A stretch of DNA of 64,000 nucleotides from Aphelidium insulamus. Its lineage: Eukaryota > Aphelidiomycota > Aphelidea > Aphelidiaceae. Position 1 is the first letter of the stretch; every line of letters starts with the position of its first letter. The stretch spans positions 1 through 64,000 of the forward strand of contig JAZDSV010000020.1 of assembly GCA_036784855.1 (NCBI GenBank). The letters are read 5' to 3'. The notes beneath the pieces are model-generated. The model was given only the letters and a program-made list of their open reading frames with translations, ran no database searches and was not told where the DNA came from. Below, in pieces: positions 31,401 to 43,496 of this stretch. The translations under genes were made by a program, and so were the position numbers.

Positions 31401-34400
31401 GTTGCATTTCAAGAACCTTGCGCGGCGGCTGCTGTGCAGACCTACCAATAGAGGCCACCCCAAACTGCACCAGCTCCTCGGCCGTAAATAGATTCATTGG
31501 CGCCACGGCGCGCAGCACGTCGCTCATATTCTGCAACACCAAGATGCGTGTACCGATAAGCGCGGCGGCATCCCCGCCGTTGTCTTTTGGCGGCGGGGAC
31601 AGAATCGTCTCCGACACCGTGCCCATCAGGGCCTTGATGTCGGCGGTGATGGCCGCGCGAGACGCTTGCCGACTGATGGGTGTCGCTGATTCGTAGCTCT
31701 TGGCTACCAGACGAAACAGGTAGCCCCATGCCTTGATGCAGCTACGCAGCTCCTTGCCAAGCACCGCGTCCTTGGGATGGCGGGCCAAGTGGAGCATGGC
31801 ACGCAGCAGCAGCGGCCAAGCCTTGTCTACCGGCTCATTGCGGCCGAAATGATTGCTGACATATATCTCCAGAATGGGACAAAAGTTGACGAACCGCCGG
31901 TCAGACAGGATGATGTTGAGTACAAAGACGATTGCGGAGAACAACAGGTCGGCAATATCAGCGCCGCCTCCACCGACTCCGTTTGTGGACTGCGTATGCT
32001 GCAGGATGGCAAATAGAGCGTCCAAAATATCCTGCAAGTACTTGATTATTTCCAGCGGGCCAATAAAGGTGAAATCCTTAAGCACGCTGCGCATGTCGGC
32101 TGCCGCCAACGATTTCCAGCGTAGCAGGTTCAGCAGGGACACGTCCTGCGTGAGTTTGGTGCTGCACAACGCTGTGCGAACGATTACCGCGTCCTTGGTC
32201 AGGGACAGCTTGGAGTCGGCCAGTGCCGCGCCCAGCGCCGCGTCAGATATTGGGTGATTAATACCGTCCATCTGCATTCGATTAATCCAGCTGCGTGCAA
32301 CATACAGAGTATTTAGTTACATACGTCCATAATATTGACGGGTTTGTCCAGCGTGGAAAATACAAGCGGCGCCATGTATACGTCCGCCACGGCGTGCTTC
32401 TTGTCGTACTTGAACAGGCCAACCATGTGCTGACCGTCCCTGATTACTGTGTCATCTGATCGCATCAACGGGAGCACTGTCAATGCATTAATATAATTGC
32501 AAAGAAGATGAAGTAACCAGTAGGTAACTTGCCGGCAAACGCAAACGCCTTGTCACTCTTGTCGCCCTTTTCGTTGGTGGAGCAGTGGCGAAACTGTAGA
32601 AATACATGGATGCCACGATCAAAGGCACCGATGGGAATGTCGAGGCGCACCGTCTCGTCCCAGCGCGGCGCATTGTTGTGGTAGAATATCACCGATTCGA
32701 ATGTCTCCACATTTCCCTGGCCTGTGCCCAGACTAATGGCGCTTGGAATGGGGCGCCCGGTGGACGTGCGCAACTGAACCGCCACCTCAATGTTCTTGGC
32801 ACTTGTTTTGCGCCCCTGCAGAAAGTCGCCGCACTTGAGTGTCAGGTAGACCGAGTTGCGCACGTCACCAGGGAGAATGACGTCAGGGAATCCCATGCGC
32901 TGCGTAATGGAAAGACCTTCCAGGTGGCTGAAGTCACAGCTCATCATAGAGGTCAGATTGCCGGACAGGAGACGCACCGCCACGCAGACCATCTCGGCGC
33001 GGCTGCTAGTCTCGTACGCGCCCGTCTTTGCAATGATGCTCTCAAACAGCGAGTGAAAGTGTACCTCGCTGGACGCCGTGTAAATCTTCATCAGAAATTC
33101 GCCGCTGCCGTCGGTGGCGTCCGTGCCGCGCAGCACATCGGTGATATTAAGCACGCTATAGCCGAACGGGCGTCTAAACACTTGCGCACCACTGCGGTCA
33201 TCGTACTGCTGCTGCTGCTGCTGCAAGTCCTTGTCCGCCAGAATCATCTTGCCCACCCGGATCAGTCGGCACACCAGATAGACCTCGGCCGACATGTCGC
33301 GCTTGGACAGGTCCGCGAACACCGTGTAGAGCTTGCCGATTTTATCCTCATCCTGCGGCATACCATTGTGCGTCAGACGTATCAGGTACTCCTCGGAGAT
33401 GAAGCGGCACTCATCGCGGTTGTAGAGTGCGAAAAACAGCTCGGTGGCCTCGCCCGGGCCGCAGATGGACGCAATGCACGCTTTCAGATCAAAGAATATG
33501 TGATTGCCGGTATTGCTATTGTTGGCGCTGTTACTGCTATTGATATTATTATTATTGTGGGATGAAAAATTTGCGGCGGCCACTGCCGATGCCAAGAACG
33601 GGGAATTATGTGCGGCATTTGCCAGGGCGCTACGGCGATACATCTCGATAATGCTGCCATGCACGTCCGAAGAATTAGCGCGCAGACACGTGTCATCGGG
33701 CAGGTCAGGCAGCGGGGTGACAGGTCTGGGTGCGCGAACTTTTGGCGAGGACGGCGGTGGCGTGTTATCGTACACTGGCGTCACCGGGCGCTCACTGAAA
33801 GCGGGAGAGCTGCATCGGGGCGACCGTGATGGAGAGCGCGACGGACTGGCGGGTTCCACGCGCAGACCACTCTGGCGCAGCGAATCCAGGCGCACGGATA
33901 GGCGCATCGGATCCTCTTTGCGCCACACACTGGGCGGTGACGGTGGTTGATGAGGTGGTGGCGGCGGCGGCGGAGGAGCAGGCGGCATCACAGCAGACGC
34001 GTCATGTTGCTGCTTATTCAGCCGTGGCGGTACTGCAATGCGTATTATTATTTACTTCAATTGTAAATAAGTGCATTCACGTACTTAATGGACTGGGTCC
34101 GGGGCGTGGGGGAGGCGCGGTAGGCACAGCGGGTGCGGCGGAACGAAGTGCAATGTGACTTGCCGGAATGGCGCCCATGTCCGTTTTAGTGGCGGCATTC
34201 GGCGAGCGCACAATATAGCCGCGGTACCATTTGTCCTGTGGTGACGAGGACGAGGACGGCAAGGACTCCTCTAGCAGGATCACGTCGGCACCGCTGGGCA
34301 GTGCCAGACTGTCATCGGGTGCACCGCGCGCCGGCACGTATGCACTGGTGACTGTGGCGCGTCCAGGCGGCCTCATTGACTGCCAAACCGTGGCACTATG

Positions 34401-34409
34401 AGGCTGCAT
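28472..34409 (-). CDS. DOCK-family guanine nucleotide exchange factor (SH3-DHR1-DHR2)
   Basis: Exons 34085..34409, 32533..34032, 32325..32476, 28747..32271, 28608..28692, 28472..28548 (1887 aa). SH3 about 15-80 (VTSAYVPARG, WYRGYIVRS); a Pro-rich stretch about 120-140; DHR-1/C2 about 500-650 (RNSVYLTLKCGDFLQG, FYHNNAPRWDETV, FRHCSTNE, VLPLMRSDD); helical repeats; DHR-2 about 1300-1830 (SYYRVAFVGNGW, KDYIYRGLQWEKLGDF, the TTEYNFPHFLRR block and LHGLVAPPEMQPLH). The order matches DOCK-A/B and yeast Dck1, which with an ELMO partner activate Rac or Rho GTPases at the membrane. Introns 28693..28746 and 32477..32532 use GC donors. An in-frame ATG also lies at 34580; I chose 34409 because a (CA)n tract sits directly before it. 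Confidence 0.93.
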
Positions 34410-34418
34410 GGGCGGAAT

Positions 34419-34434
34419 GTGTGTGTGTGTGTGT
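34419..34434. repeat. (CA)n tract (transcript sense) just upstream of the DOCK start
   Basis: (GT)n on the plus strand, 10-25 nt before the ATG at 34409 on the minus strand. Confidence 0.7.
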
Positions 34435-35145
34435 GCAATAGGGTGATGTGTGAAGTAAAAGTGGCAAAGCGGCAGAGCGAGCCGGCCAGGGGTTTCACGT
34501 TCACGGGCAGCGCTGATTGGCTGGTCGTCGGTGGGAGGCGCGCCCCAATCAGCTGGCTGGTCAAATTGGAAGTCATGCATACTCTGACTAAATAGTTAAG
34601 AGCGTTGCCTTCGTGCACATTATATACTATATTTGCGGTCTACGCACCAAGGGAGTGTAAAAATTGCTTGCCATCACTTAACATATGCACCCCCCTCGAA
34701 CTTATTGGCGAAGTTGCCAACTTAGCTCCTTTAACAGTTCTATTATCGAGCTATGTACTATCAAGATTCTCATTCGATTAGTATAGTTGACAGGTACAGC
34801 GATGATGCTGGATGCTTGCGGTAGATGCATGCCATTAGCCTACAAAGACGGGGAGACGAGAATTATTTTCTGTTATTATTTAAAATCGATAGATATATAA
34901 CCATCTAAATCAACTGTACAGCACTTAAGCAGAGTGGATGGGAGTTAATGTGGCCATGAGATGTAATAAAGACGACATTCATTGACAGTAAAAATATGTT
35001 AACCGCCATGAATGCGAGTGTGAGTGCTATGTACAATGCCACACGGCCACATGTTGCCACATGAATCACGATGTTGCCATGTTGACCGTTGTGGTTGCCG
35101 CAATTACGGCTGCGATGCCGTCCGTGTGTTGTTCAGCAATGCCGC
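34435..35145. other. Intergenic region between divergent DOCK and coiled-coil genes
   Basis: No gene recognised apart from the possible 5' extension of DOCK up to 34580. AT-rich patches occur at about 34860-34910. Confidence 0.4.
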
Positions 35146-35151
35146 TATAAA
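35146..35151 (+). promoter_or_regulatory. TATA box (TATAAA)
   Basis: TATAAA 87 nt upstream of the ATG at 35238. Confidence 0.5.
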
Positions 35152-35237
35152 GCGCGTGCATACGACTACTGGATACATAGCATTCACCATCTCTATCTAC
35201 CTGCTACCGATACCCCAGCAACATATCAGTCAGCCAC

Positions 35238-35996
35238 ATGCCAGTCGAACAGCCACAGTCAGCCATGAGCCGCATTACCCGCCTACTGCGCATACTCAGC
35301 GTGGAGAAGAAACCCGCCGCGACGGTGCCGATGGAAAACATTTCAAGCAGCGCTCCCCTGGCTGTACCGCCGCGCAAAGAGTCACTGCAGCCCATCTCGG
35401 CGGGAGTGGTGATGAACACTGCCAGCACGGTGACACCGCACAGTGACGACGTGGTGCGCGAACTCCAGGACACCATTGAGCAGATGAAGCTGCAGAACCG
35501 CCGTCTGAGCGTGGAGGTGACGCGTCTGCGCCAACAGCTGCTCACGGCGCAGTGCAACGAGACCCATGCCGCACACCTGCGTGAAACAGTGCGCGTGCTG
35601 CAGCAGCAGATCCGCGACCTCATCACGGAGCTGCGCAGCGCCAACTCCCCGCCGGCATCTACACCGCCCACAGTGACCGGCCCGCAGTGGGACCAGTTCC
35701 AGGAACAGTTCCTCAGCAAGCTGCAGTCGGTGATCACCACGGCGCAAGTGGAGATTGACAGCAAGGTGATGCTGCCGTCGCCTGCTGCTGCAACGGCGAC
35801 TGCTGCCACGGCCAGCACAAAGACTGTGGCAGCACTCAACTATATACCCAAGCGTGTGCAGTACCGACCGGCCGCCATACGCATCCCGATGGTGCGTGTG
35901 CACGACGCGCGTATCCAAGAGATTGAACTGTTGCGCAATGTCAGTCCGCCCACCAATGCCGCAGCCGGCCGTCGCGCTGGTCGTGCCATGGCATAG
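35238..35996 (+). CDS. Coiled-coil protein, unknown
   Basis: Single exon, 252 aa. The ATG at 35238 is first in frame; a second ATG lies 10 codons later. A central leucine-heptad region (about 70-140; VRELQDTIEQMKLQNRRLSV, LRETVRVLQQQIRDLITEL) predicts a strong coiled coil. It is followed by a Pro/Thr linker, another helical segment and an Arg-rich end (AGRRAGRAMA). No known domain. Possibly a cytoskeletal or adaptor protein. It has a TATA box and no intron. Confidence 0.6.
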   Translation: MPVEQPQSAMSRITRLLRILSVEKKPAATVPMENISSSAPLAVPPRKESLQPISAGVVMNTASTVTPHSDDVVRELQDTIEQMKLQNRRLSVEVTRLRQQLLTAQCNETHAAHLRETVRVLQQQIRDLITELRSANSPPASTPPTVTGPQWDQFQEQFLSKLQSVITTAQVEIDSKVMLPSPAAATATAATASTKTVAALNYIPKRVQYRPAAIRIPMVRVHDARIQEIELLRNVSPPTNAAAGRRAGRAMA

Positions 35997-36243
35997 ACAG
36001 CCACACATAGATAGCCATACATAAAGCGTACATTATAGACATCTTTGATATAGATCGGTCCGTTGTGTTTATTGGCAGAGAGGACTCCTCTTCGTTCCCC
36101 TCTGCTTCATTGGCCATCAGTAGCAGCTAACACCGTAGATACAACGGTATCTATCCACTGAGAGTAGGGTGGTCATATTGCAATTGCTAGCATTTCTATT
36201 CTGTTATTTCTGCGGGATGGCTTACGTGAACGATGCAAAGTTA

Positions 36244-36393
36244 TCAGGCAGACTTGTGCTCCAGAGCCTCGGAAACCTTTTGCTTGACGTGCGTAAAGGT
36301 CGAGTCCACTTTGTCGCTATTCTTGAACAAGAATGGGCGCACCAAAGTCACGTATACGGTGTGGGCTCCCTGATATCAGTTAGTATACATAAT

Positions 36394-36432
<39 letters not shown>

Positions 36433-36876
36433 GAACATACGCGAGTCTGCGGGAGGGCAAGGTAGAGAATGATGACCAGCTTGAGTGTGTAGTAGAATGG
36501 CACCCAGGACATCATCACGGAGAACACTTCCTCCGCGACGACAAAGAAACCAAACACACACCAATAAGTGAGCCACTGCGTGTCGTCCGCCTTGTCCGTG
36601 GACTCGACGGCCTTGAATGAGGCGTAGGCCGGGTACACGAATCCCAGCAGGTTCACTAGCATGCTACTGGCAACGTCGCACAGCACTAGTGTGACGTATA
36701 TGGCGGTCAGTGCGAGCACGGCGTACGATTTGGCTTGCGGCACTCCAGTGTACGTGTCGATCAGGGGGAAGTAGGGCAGCTTGGCCAACTCTGCATGAGT
36801 ATGTGAGAAATTTGAATTCTATCATGAAAGGCCTACCGCGGTCCAGCTGGCCGAGGTAGAGCTGTACTTTGTCCAT
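36244..36876 (-). CDS. YOP1: TB2/DP1/HVA22 family ER membrane-shaping protein (Yop1/REEP5-like)
   Basis: Exons 36837..36876, 36441..36790, 36244..36369 (171 aa). After a helical start (VQLYLGQLDRELAKLPYFP) come hydrophobic hairpins: LALTAIYVTLVLCDVASSML, then LLGFVYPAYASFKAVES, TQWLTYWCVFGFF and WVPFYYTLKLVIILYLALPQ. GAHTVYVTLVRPFLF then closes the domain. This is the standard Yop1 pattern. Such proteins insert hairpins and bend tubular ER. Intron 2 (36370..36440) contains a (TA)n run; both introns use GT donors. Confidence 0.93.
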
Positions 36877-37647
36877 ATCGGGTGAGATGAGCTTTTATTT
36901 CTTTAGTGTCTTGTGCCGTTTCTGTGCGCGTAAAAGCGGCGGTTGTGCGTCTCTGTGACAACGTGACCTGCGCCACAATTGATTGACAGCTGGTTTAATA
37001 CGTCACACGTGGTTATATGGCATGGACACCTGCATCAAGCACGCAATTCAAGGCACTTTTGACTTCTTGATGAGCAGGTCCACCACGGTTTTTAAAACAT
37101 TCTACCATAATGATTATCCTTGGTTAAAGGACCCGATTCTGCCTCACTATATATATGTCTTTGTTTATATTTCGTGGAAATTCAGTCAAATTTTAAGCTG
37201 CAATATGCATCACTGGAGTCGACATCAACATCCGTATGGAGTCCATAGCTGAGCTGAAGTATAGTTTGTATATGTCAACACGCACTCGGGCAACCAATGT
37301 TGCAACGTCATGACCGACCGGTTAGATACGTTTAATGAATAAATCAATCAATCAAAATCATTCAATATACACCACTCCTAGGTACAAAGAAGTACGATCT
37401 GTAGTACGATCTAGTATGAGTAGGAGTCTCTTTGGGTAAGGCTTGTTGAATATTCCGAATGGAGAAAGTACATATCTGCATACACAGATACAAGCTATCT
37501 CTGTAGAGCTACGCATACTGCTTCTTACTATGTTAACATAATTTCATATTGTTAAGATTCGTAGTTTCAGGCTTGGCACGCGCGCACTGACACAAGCCTG
37601 CTACAACACACGGTCACAGACACATACAACTGGCGACAGCAGAGCAA
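36877..37647. other. Intergenic region between divergent Yop1 and TBC genes
   Basis: A weak plus-strand frame at about 37019-37252 has no recognisable feature and I do not call it a gene. Otherwise nothing is seen. Confidence 0.4.
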
Positions 37648-40600
37648 ATGCCATCGCCGGCTGCTGTGGATTTGCCGGATGGGCGGCAAGCGACGTCTCG
37701 GCCGCCAGCAAGCGCAAAGCAAGTGTACAAACAGGCGCCACAGATGCCGAACGAGAGCGCCGCCGCCAGCTCTCCGCCAGATGTGGTCGACCGCAGCAAG
37801 GCCTCGTCGCCCTCTGGCACCTTCACGCTGGACGACTACCTGGCCCCGTCGCTGCCTACCTCGCCTCCCGCAGACACCGCCCCTACGACTGTGCAATCAT
37901 CAAACTTGTCCCGGGCCAGCACACAGGCCGCTGTCGACTCTGCAGACACGGCCAGTATCGTAACAGCGCGCGCCTACGACGGCGACGATGAGATGACGGT
38001 CGGTGGGGGAGACAGGCGGGGCGCCGGTGGGTCGTCTGCCGAGACGTCCATGTCGGACTTGGCAGTCGCCGCATCGCCCGCCGTCGCGCCCGAGTCGCGG
38101 TCGTTTGTGCGATCGCTCCGCTCTGCCTCCTCGTCCATGTCGTCGGTATCTGCCGCGGCCGTCACTGCATCCACTGTGTCCATACAGCCGGCCAAGTATG
38201 GCGGCGGTGGTGGTTCACGCGCGCCCAAGCCGCCTACAACCAGGCCGTCAGCGGCACCGAGACGTTCTGACCCCGCCGTCGGAGTGGTGGACGCGACTGA
38301 TGCCGTGGTCAACTTGACAAGCTCGCGGCGACAACAGCCTCTATCATCTACAACGTCAACTTCTGCTTCTAGGCAGGCAGCTTCGCCGCCTCCGTTTCCT
38401 GGTGGTACGGGCGGCAACAGTGGCACTGATCGCCGAGTGTCGATCCAGCAGGCATACAATCCACTGCGACCAGCGTTGTCCATGGACGGCCGGCTGGATG
38501 CTGCTGCGACGCCAGCTGCACAGCCACCCGCACTCCAAGAAGATTTGCTGGCCGCCGCGGACAATAACAATTCGGCGGCGCAATTGAGCAAGTCAGAGTA
38601 CGAGCTGCTGATGCGGCTGGAGCAGCAGAACCAGCTTCTTCTCTCGCCGCACAACAAGCAGGCCGCGGAACTGGAGCGCCAGCCGTCCGCCGTGCGCTCC
38701 CTGCTCATCAAGGATCCTCGGCCGAGTGTCGCCAGCTCCATGGCGGATGGGAATCAGCCGCCGCCGCCACCGTTGTCCTCCTCCACGGCCATGGATTCTG
38801 ACGATAACGATTTCGACTGGGATTTCTGGGGCAGATTATTGAATGACTTTGAGGCCGTGTCGCGGCGCCAGACAAAGTTGCTCGTCAAACGAATCCATGC
38901 CGGCTGCCCCAAGGCACTTCGCGGAACCTTCTGGCACTATCTGTGTCGAAACAATCCGCACTCGTTCCTTTTGCAGCATCAATTTAGAGGTTCAGCATCA
39001 GATACTGCGGCGGCTGCATCGTCCCCATCGCCGCCGTCACCGCTGCGAGAATCGGCTTCACAGTCGGCATCTACATCACAGCAACAACAACAACCAGTGC
39101 CGTTGTCCGCGTCACTGCGCTTCCGCCCACCGGCCGCCTTCGACACTATGCCGCTGGAGGATGCCTACGTCGAACTGCTCAAACTGCCGTCCAACTATGA
39201 AAAGATGATTATGCGCGATCTGGCGCGCACATTTCCCAAGCACGAGTTTTTCAAGAACGCCAATGGCATCGGCCAGGAGAGTCTGTTCAATGTTGTCAAG
39301 GCTTACTCGCTCTATGACAGTGAAGTCGGCTACTGTCAGGGCCTCAGTTTTGTCGTTGGCATTTTGCTCCTAAACGTATGCCAACTGCTTTCCTGTTGTT
39401 GTGCATTACATATCTTATATATCCTATGCAGATGCCCGATGAGCAAGCGTTTGCATGCTTGGTACATCTGATGCACACGTACAAGTTCCGCGAGCTCTTT
39501 ACGCCGCGCATGGAGTTACTGCAGCTGCGCTTGTTTCAATTTGACAGGTTTGTCGCCGAGTTGATGCCTCGGGTACATGAGCACCTCACGGAGCAAGGTA
39601 CTGTATGACTCACATGAATAGTCTTTAACTCAATACAGGAATCCGTTCGACAATGTACGCCAGCCAGTGGTTCCTCACGTTTTTCTCGTACCGGTTCCCG
39701 TTGGATCTGGTGTTTCGCCTGTTTGATGTCATGTTCGCGTGCGGAGTCGTGAATGGCGTGTCTGGCTCTGAGGGCGGCATGATGGACGCCGTGATGGAGC
39801 GGGTTTCGGAGAGTGTCGCCCAGGCCACTGGTTCTGCTTCCTCTGGCGCCAAAACTGCAGATGCAAGTATCGAGGCCGCCACCGTCATACTCCGGTTTGC
39901 TCTGGCGCTTTTGAAGAAGAACGAAGACATGATTGTGGCGCTGGACTTTGAGCCGCTGCTTGAATTTCTGAAGCATGGATTATTCGAAGTGTTTTTGGGG
40001 GCGGATGCCGCAACTGCTGCCCCGTTTGGCCAAGCCAGCACCTATTCGTCGCAGTATCCCACAGATGCTCCTGCTGCGCGTGTTGCTCCCACGGCTAACA
40101 GTGCGCCGCCTGCCGCAATAGGGGAGCAAGCACCGCTGCCGCCCGACTCGTCCCCGATTAGACCGCCAACGAATCGCGTAGTACCCCGCCGGGCCATCGA
40201 TTCACTGGTCAATCTGGCCATGTCAACGCAATTTCGCACCGTGAACAAGCGCCGCCTGGCCGCCATCCACAAAGAGTACGACGACGAGGTCAAGAAGAGT
40301 GATCCAATGTATTTGAACGAAAAGTCTCTGGAGAGCCAAAACCAGCGTCTGCTGAGCGATTTGAAGCGCACAGAAAACATGCTGGCCGAACTGAATCGCG
40401 ATCACTGCGACCTGGCCGGCCAACTGGTCTCGCTCAAGATCGAACTGGCCAAAGAGAAGGATGTGGCCGATGCACTTCGTCGTCAAGTCGTGGACTTTAA
40501 ACTAGTGCTCGCGTCAGAGCTGCCTAAATTAAGTCGAGAAAATCTGGAAGCGGTACTGAAGCATGAGGTCACGGCGGAGAATGCTCGTGACCCGCAACCG

Positions 40601-40960
40601 CTCTCGCAGATGGAACACAAAGTACCCGGCCTGGCGGAGCAGGTTGAAATACTGCAGATGCAGAACCTGCGCCTGCTTGAAGAGTCACACAGCTGGCAGA
40701 AGCGCGCAGAGTCATTTGAGCGACAGTTGCGTGAACTGGGCAGCTCGCCGTCGCCTCCGAAACCAGAACACAATACTGCAGCTGCTGGTTCAGACACTGG
40801 TTCCGTGCTCAGTGATGGGGTGGTGTTGCCACAATCTGCTCAGGCGGCCGCTGTGACTGGGCACTCTACAATTATATCAGACTGGCGGAAACGCTTTCTG
40901 TCCCCGCGGCCAAAGGCAGACTCATCGCCACCGACGCCATCTCTGGGTTTGTTGGAGTAA
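37648..40960 (+). CDS. TBC-domain Rab GTPase-activating protein with C-terminal coiled coil
   Basis: Exons 37648..39375, 39432..39597, 39639..40960 (1071 aa). Residues 1-380 are low complexity (Ser/Ala/Pro). The TBC domain (about 395-700) begins HAGCPKALRGTFWHYLCR and has both catalytic fingers, the Arg of IMRDLARTF (about 519) and the Gln of GYCQGLSF (about 560), then YASQWFLTFFSYRFPLDLVF. An insert of Ser/Gln-rich sequence interrupts the N-terminal half of the domain. The C-terminus (about 830-1000) is coiled coil. The build resembles Gyp5/Gyl1 and EVI5-type GAPs that act on Sec4/Ypt1/Rab11-like Rabs. Introns are 56 and 41 nt, GT donors. Confidence 0.9.
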
Positions 40961-41034
40961 AAACGTTTTAAGCGCTCTATTGTTTTCATAGCATGGTGTG
41001 AGGAATGCACATTCATATGTGTAAATCGTATCAC

Positions 41035-42672
41035 TTATAAACCAAACATGTCGCGGAGAATTTGCGGGTGAAGGGCGAACCAGATGACGAACAAAATCAT
41101 TAGTTGGGCAAAATGATCACTTCGAAGTCGTCTCTGTAGGGCATTAAGTTGCGCCAATTTCGGCGTCGCGGCAGCCAGCATTTGGTAGGTCTCCAGGTCA
41201 TCCCGTACGCAATCCAATGGCAGTTGATGAAACCTATCCATCGCAGAGGTGCTGGCACCATTTGCCAAAAGCAATTTGACGCATTTGCTGTGTGACTTTG
41301 AGGCCGCAATGTGAAGCGGTGTTGTGCTGCCGGGTTCACATCCAGTGCGCAGATGTGGCGAAGCTTCCAGGAACACAGCAGCAACGTCAACACTATCATG
41401 GCGAATTGCCTCCTCCAAATGTTCTACATACACATGGGCTTGGCAATCCATCAGAATTTCCGCCACATCTTTCCAATTACTTCTGGCAGTTAACTGCAGT
41501 AACGCATAAGTCATATTGCGGTCCAATTTCTGCCCAGTGCCACTTTGCAGTAACGCTTTAGCCACAGAAGCGTGCGCATAACGGTGATGTTTCGTCAATT
41601 CGCGAAGAGCATCGATCCGATGCTCGATCGAGTCCATGTGCAGGACAAGAACCTGGACTGCAGCAACTTGCATGGATAAAACGGCAAGAGTGAGCGGCGT
41701 GATTGTTTGATCAGTGTAACTTGGCTGCGGACACTTTGCGTAAGGATTAGCGTTGTTTAGGAGCAAGAACTTGATCACAGCAGCTTTAGTCTCGTCATCA
41801 ACGTGATCGCATGGTTGACATGCCGCGTGCAGTGGCGTCATTCTATACTCATCCAAGTCATTGATGATATCTTTGCCAGCATTAAGGCATTCAGCCACGC
41901 GATTAATATTTCCGGTACGGGCTGCTTCGTGAATAGAGACACCCTCAGCAGCGACTGGAACTGGAGAGGATACTTGACCCGCTTGCTGTTCCTCCACTGG
42001 ATGCGTTAATGCATCGATGGAATCTCCATGCTTTAGGGCCTTTGCAATGTCCAGCGCAGTGTGCAGATCGTTATTTTTGGCATTCATATCCGCGCCATTT
42101 TGCAGCAAGCATATGATCAAGTCAGCATGACCGAAGCGAGCGGCAGTGTGTAACGGTGTATTACCCGTGTATTTATCACACTCATGAATCAAGTCCCCAA
42201 GTGTAGCCAAACACCTCACGATCTCGTAGTCGCCTAATCGAACGGCATGGTGAAGTAGGTTCTTTGGAAGCGGTAGGTGCAAAAATTCCCACTCCGTCCA
42301 AAATACGCAATCCATATCCTCGGTGACAAACGGTAGTACACCCGTACGATAGTAATTGAGGGCTGCATCCATGGTCGCAGGGCTGACATCGTCCACGTGG
42401 AACACTTCTCTGTCGCGTCGTTGGCGGAATCGCGTATCTGGCGCGACCAGCTTTGCCAAAAACGAGTGTTCACGTGCCAAGATTAGCTGACGTTCGATGG
42501 AAAACACGACGTGGCGGCACACAATAAATATATTGTCGGCCGTGGTGGTGCCAGACTCTGTCGGTTGGTCGACTGCCTGCTGTTCGGCTCGCGATTCCGC
42601 GTTCATCATCGGCATGGCACTCGCGGCGCCACTCGCAAGTGCTAACAGCACCACAGCGCATCCCGGCCACAT
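41035..42672 (-). CDS. Predicted secreted ankyrin-repeat protein with BTB-like N-terminal domain
   Basis: Single exon, 545 aa. The ATG at 42672 gives a signal peptide (MWPGCAVVLLALASGAASA); upstream in-frame sequence lacks a better start. Residues about 40-120 resemble a BTB/T1 fold (IVCRHVVFSIERQLILA, FHVDDVSPATMDAALNYYRT). From about 145 there are at least six ankyrin repeats, for example TGNTPLHTAARFGHADLIIC, YRMTPLHAACQPC and STTPLHIAASKSHSKCVKLL. The end is hydrophobic (LMILFVIWFALH), perhaps a membrane anchor. Secreted ankyrin proteins are rare in free-living fungi and known as effectors in some pathogens; the role here is inference. Confidence 0.75.
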   Translation of the reverse strand: MWPGCAVVLLALASGAASAMPMMNAESRAEQQAVDQPTESGTTTADNIFIVCRHVVFSIERQLILAREHSFLAKLVAPDTRFRQRRDREVFHVDDVSPATMDAALNYYRTGVLPFVTEDMDCVFWTEWEFLHLPLPKNLLHHAVRLGDYEIVRCLATLGDLIHECDKYTGNTPLHTAARFGHADLIICLLQNGADMNAKNNDLHTALDIAKALKHGDSIDALTHPVEEQQAGQVSSPVPVAAEGVSIHEAARTGNINRVAECLNAGKDIINDLDEYRMTPLHAACQPCDHVDDETKAAVIKFLLLNNANPYAKCPQPSYTDQTITPLTLAVLSMQVAAVQVLVLHMDSIEHRIDALRELTKHHRYAHASVAKALLQSGTGQKLDRNMTYALLQLTARSNWKDVAEILMDCQAHVYVEHLEEAIRHDSVDVAAVFLEASPHLRTGCEPGSTTPLHIAASKSHSKCVKLLLANGASTSAMDRFHQLPLDCVRDDLETYQMLAAATPKLAQLNALQRRLRSDHFAQLMILFVIWFALHPQILRDMFGL

Positions 42673-42868
42673 TGATTTGAAGAAAAAAGGGGGGAAATTA
42701 TGGCGCTGGCTGGGTGGCAGCAAGTGGCAAATTACACGGAAGACTAATCCTCTTCCTTCATGCACCCTAGCTGTCGATACTGTCATGCAGTACACGTTCA
42801 TCCGTTTCGGAATGACGTCCCACCGTTCCTGCTTTGACAGCGCATCGAAAGACAGCTGTCATGGACGG

Positions 42869-42876
42869 CTATAAAA
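42869..42876 (+). promoter_or_regulatory. TATA box (TATAAAAG)
   Basis: GGCTATAAAAGGC context, about 60 nt upstream of the ATG at 42936. Confidence 0.6.
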
Positions 42877-42935
42877 GGCGGCATCTCGCCACCATGCACA
42901 GCACCTTCTCACTAACAGTCCAGCCTACTATCTCG

Positions 42936-43370
42936 ATGAAGTTGACTGCTGCAATTGCCGCCGCAATCTTGATCTTTAGCCCGGCAGCGGTGCTGGCCGG
43001 CGGAGAACCCAGCTACGACGGCGAAAAGGAGCCGGCGTACAAGCCGCACTACGGCTATGACGACTACAAAAAACCGCCCTTCAAGCTGCGCTGCCCGAAG
43101 CTCAAGTGCAAAGAGTTCAAGAACATTGGCCGACTCACGTTCCAGCAAGTCGGGCCGAGTGTGCAGGCCATCTGCGTGTACGGTGAAGGCAACGTTGACA
43201 CGTGTTCTCTGTCGCTCACCGGTTCCTTCTGTCGCCTGAACAACCGCTTCTTCGGTCCCGATGAGGTACGTATTGTGAGTCTCGGTAATTTGCACTGATA
43301 TTGGCCGCAGGTGTTTATCGACGAGACTGGCGAGGGCCAAGTCCGTTGCCCTGCCCCGTACTACGTCTAG
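42936..43370 (+). CDS. Small secreted cysteine-rich protein
   Basis: Exons 42936..43265 and 43311..43370 (129 aa). Signal peptide MKLTAAIAAAILIFSPAAVL; an upstream in-frame ATG at 42894 lies only about 25 nt after the TATA box, so 42936 is the likelier start. The mature part has a Tyr/Lys/Pro-rich linker (PHYGYDDYKKPPF), then a domain with about seven cysteines (LRCPKLKCKEF, AICVYG, DTCSL, GSFCRLN, VRCPAPYYV). The even spread sugg ests disulfides and an extracellular role. Intron 45 nt, GTACGT donor. No family recognised. Confidence 0.72.
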
Positions 43371-43451
43371 CGTGCAGCTGGTCACAATCACATTCTATCC
43401 ACACACACCCACCCACACACACACCGCCACTATACCACCCACACCCTCCAC

Positions 43452-43457
43452 AATAAA
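43452..43457 (+). terminator. AATAAA polyadenylation signal
   Basis: About 80 nt after the stop of the small secreted cysteine protein, following a CA-rich 3' UTR-like stretch. Confidence 0.45.
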
Positions 43458-43496
43458 CGCGATATGCACGCATATATGAGTATCTGTACACCCTAT

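Noticed and set aside
32606-33565. 319-codon plus-strand frame over DOCK
   Set aside because: Antisense shadow of the DHR-1 exon; no recognisable motif.
36983-37252. Possible small gene upstream of the TBC gene
   Set aside because: Frame lacks signal, domain or conservation clues; probably chance.
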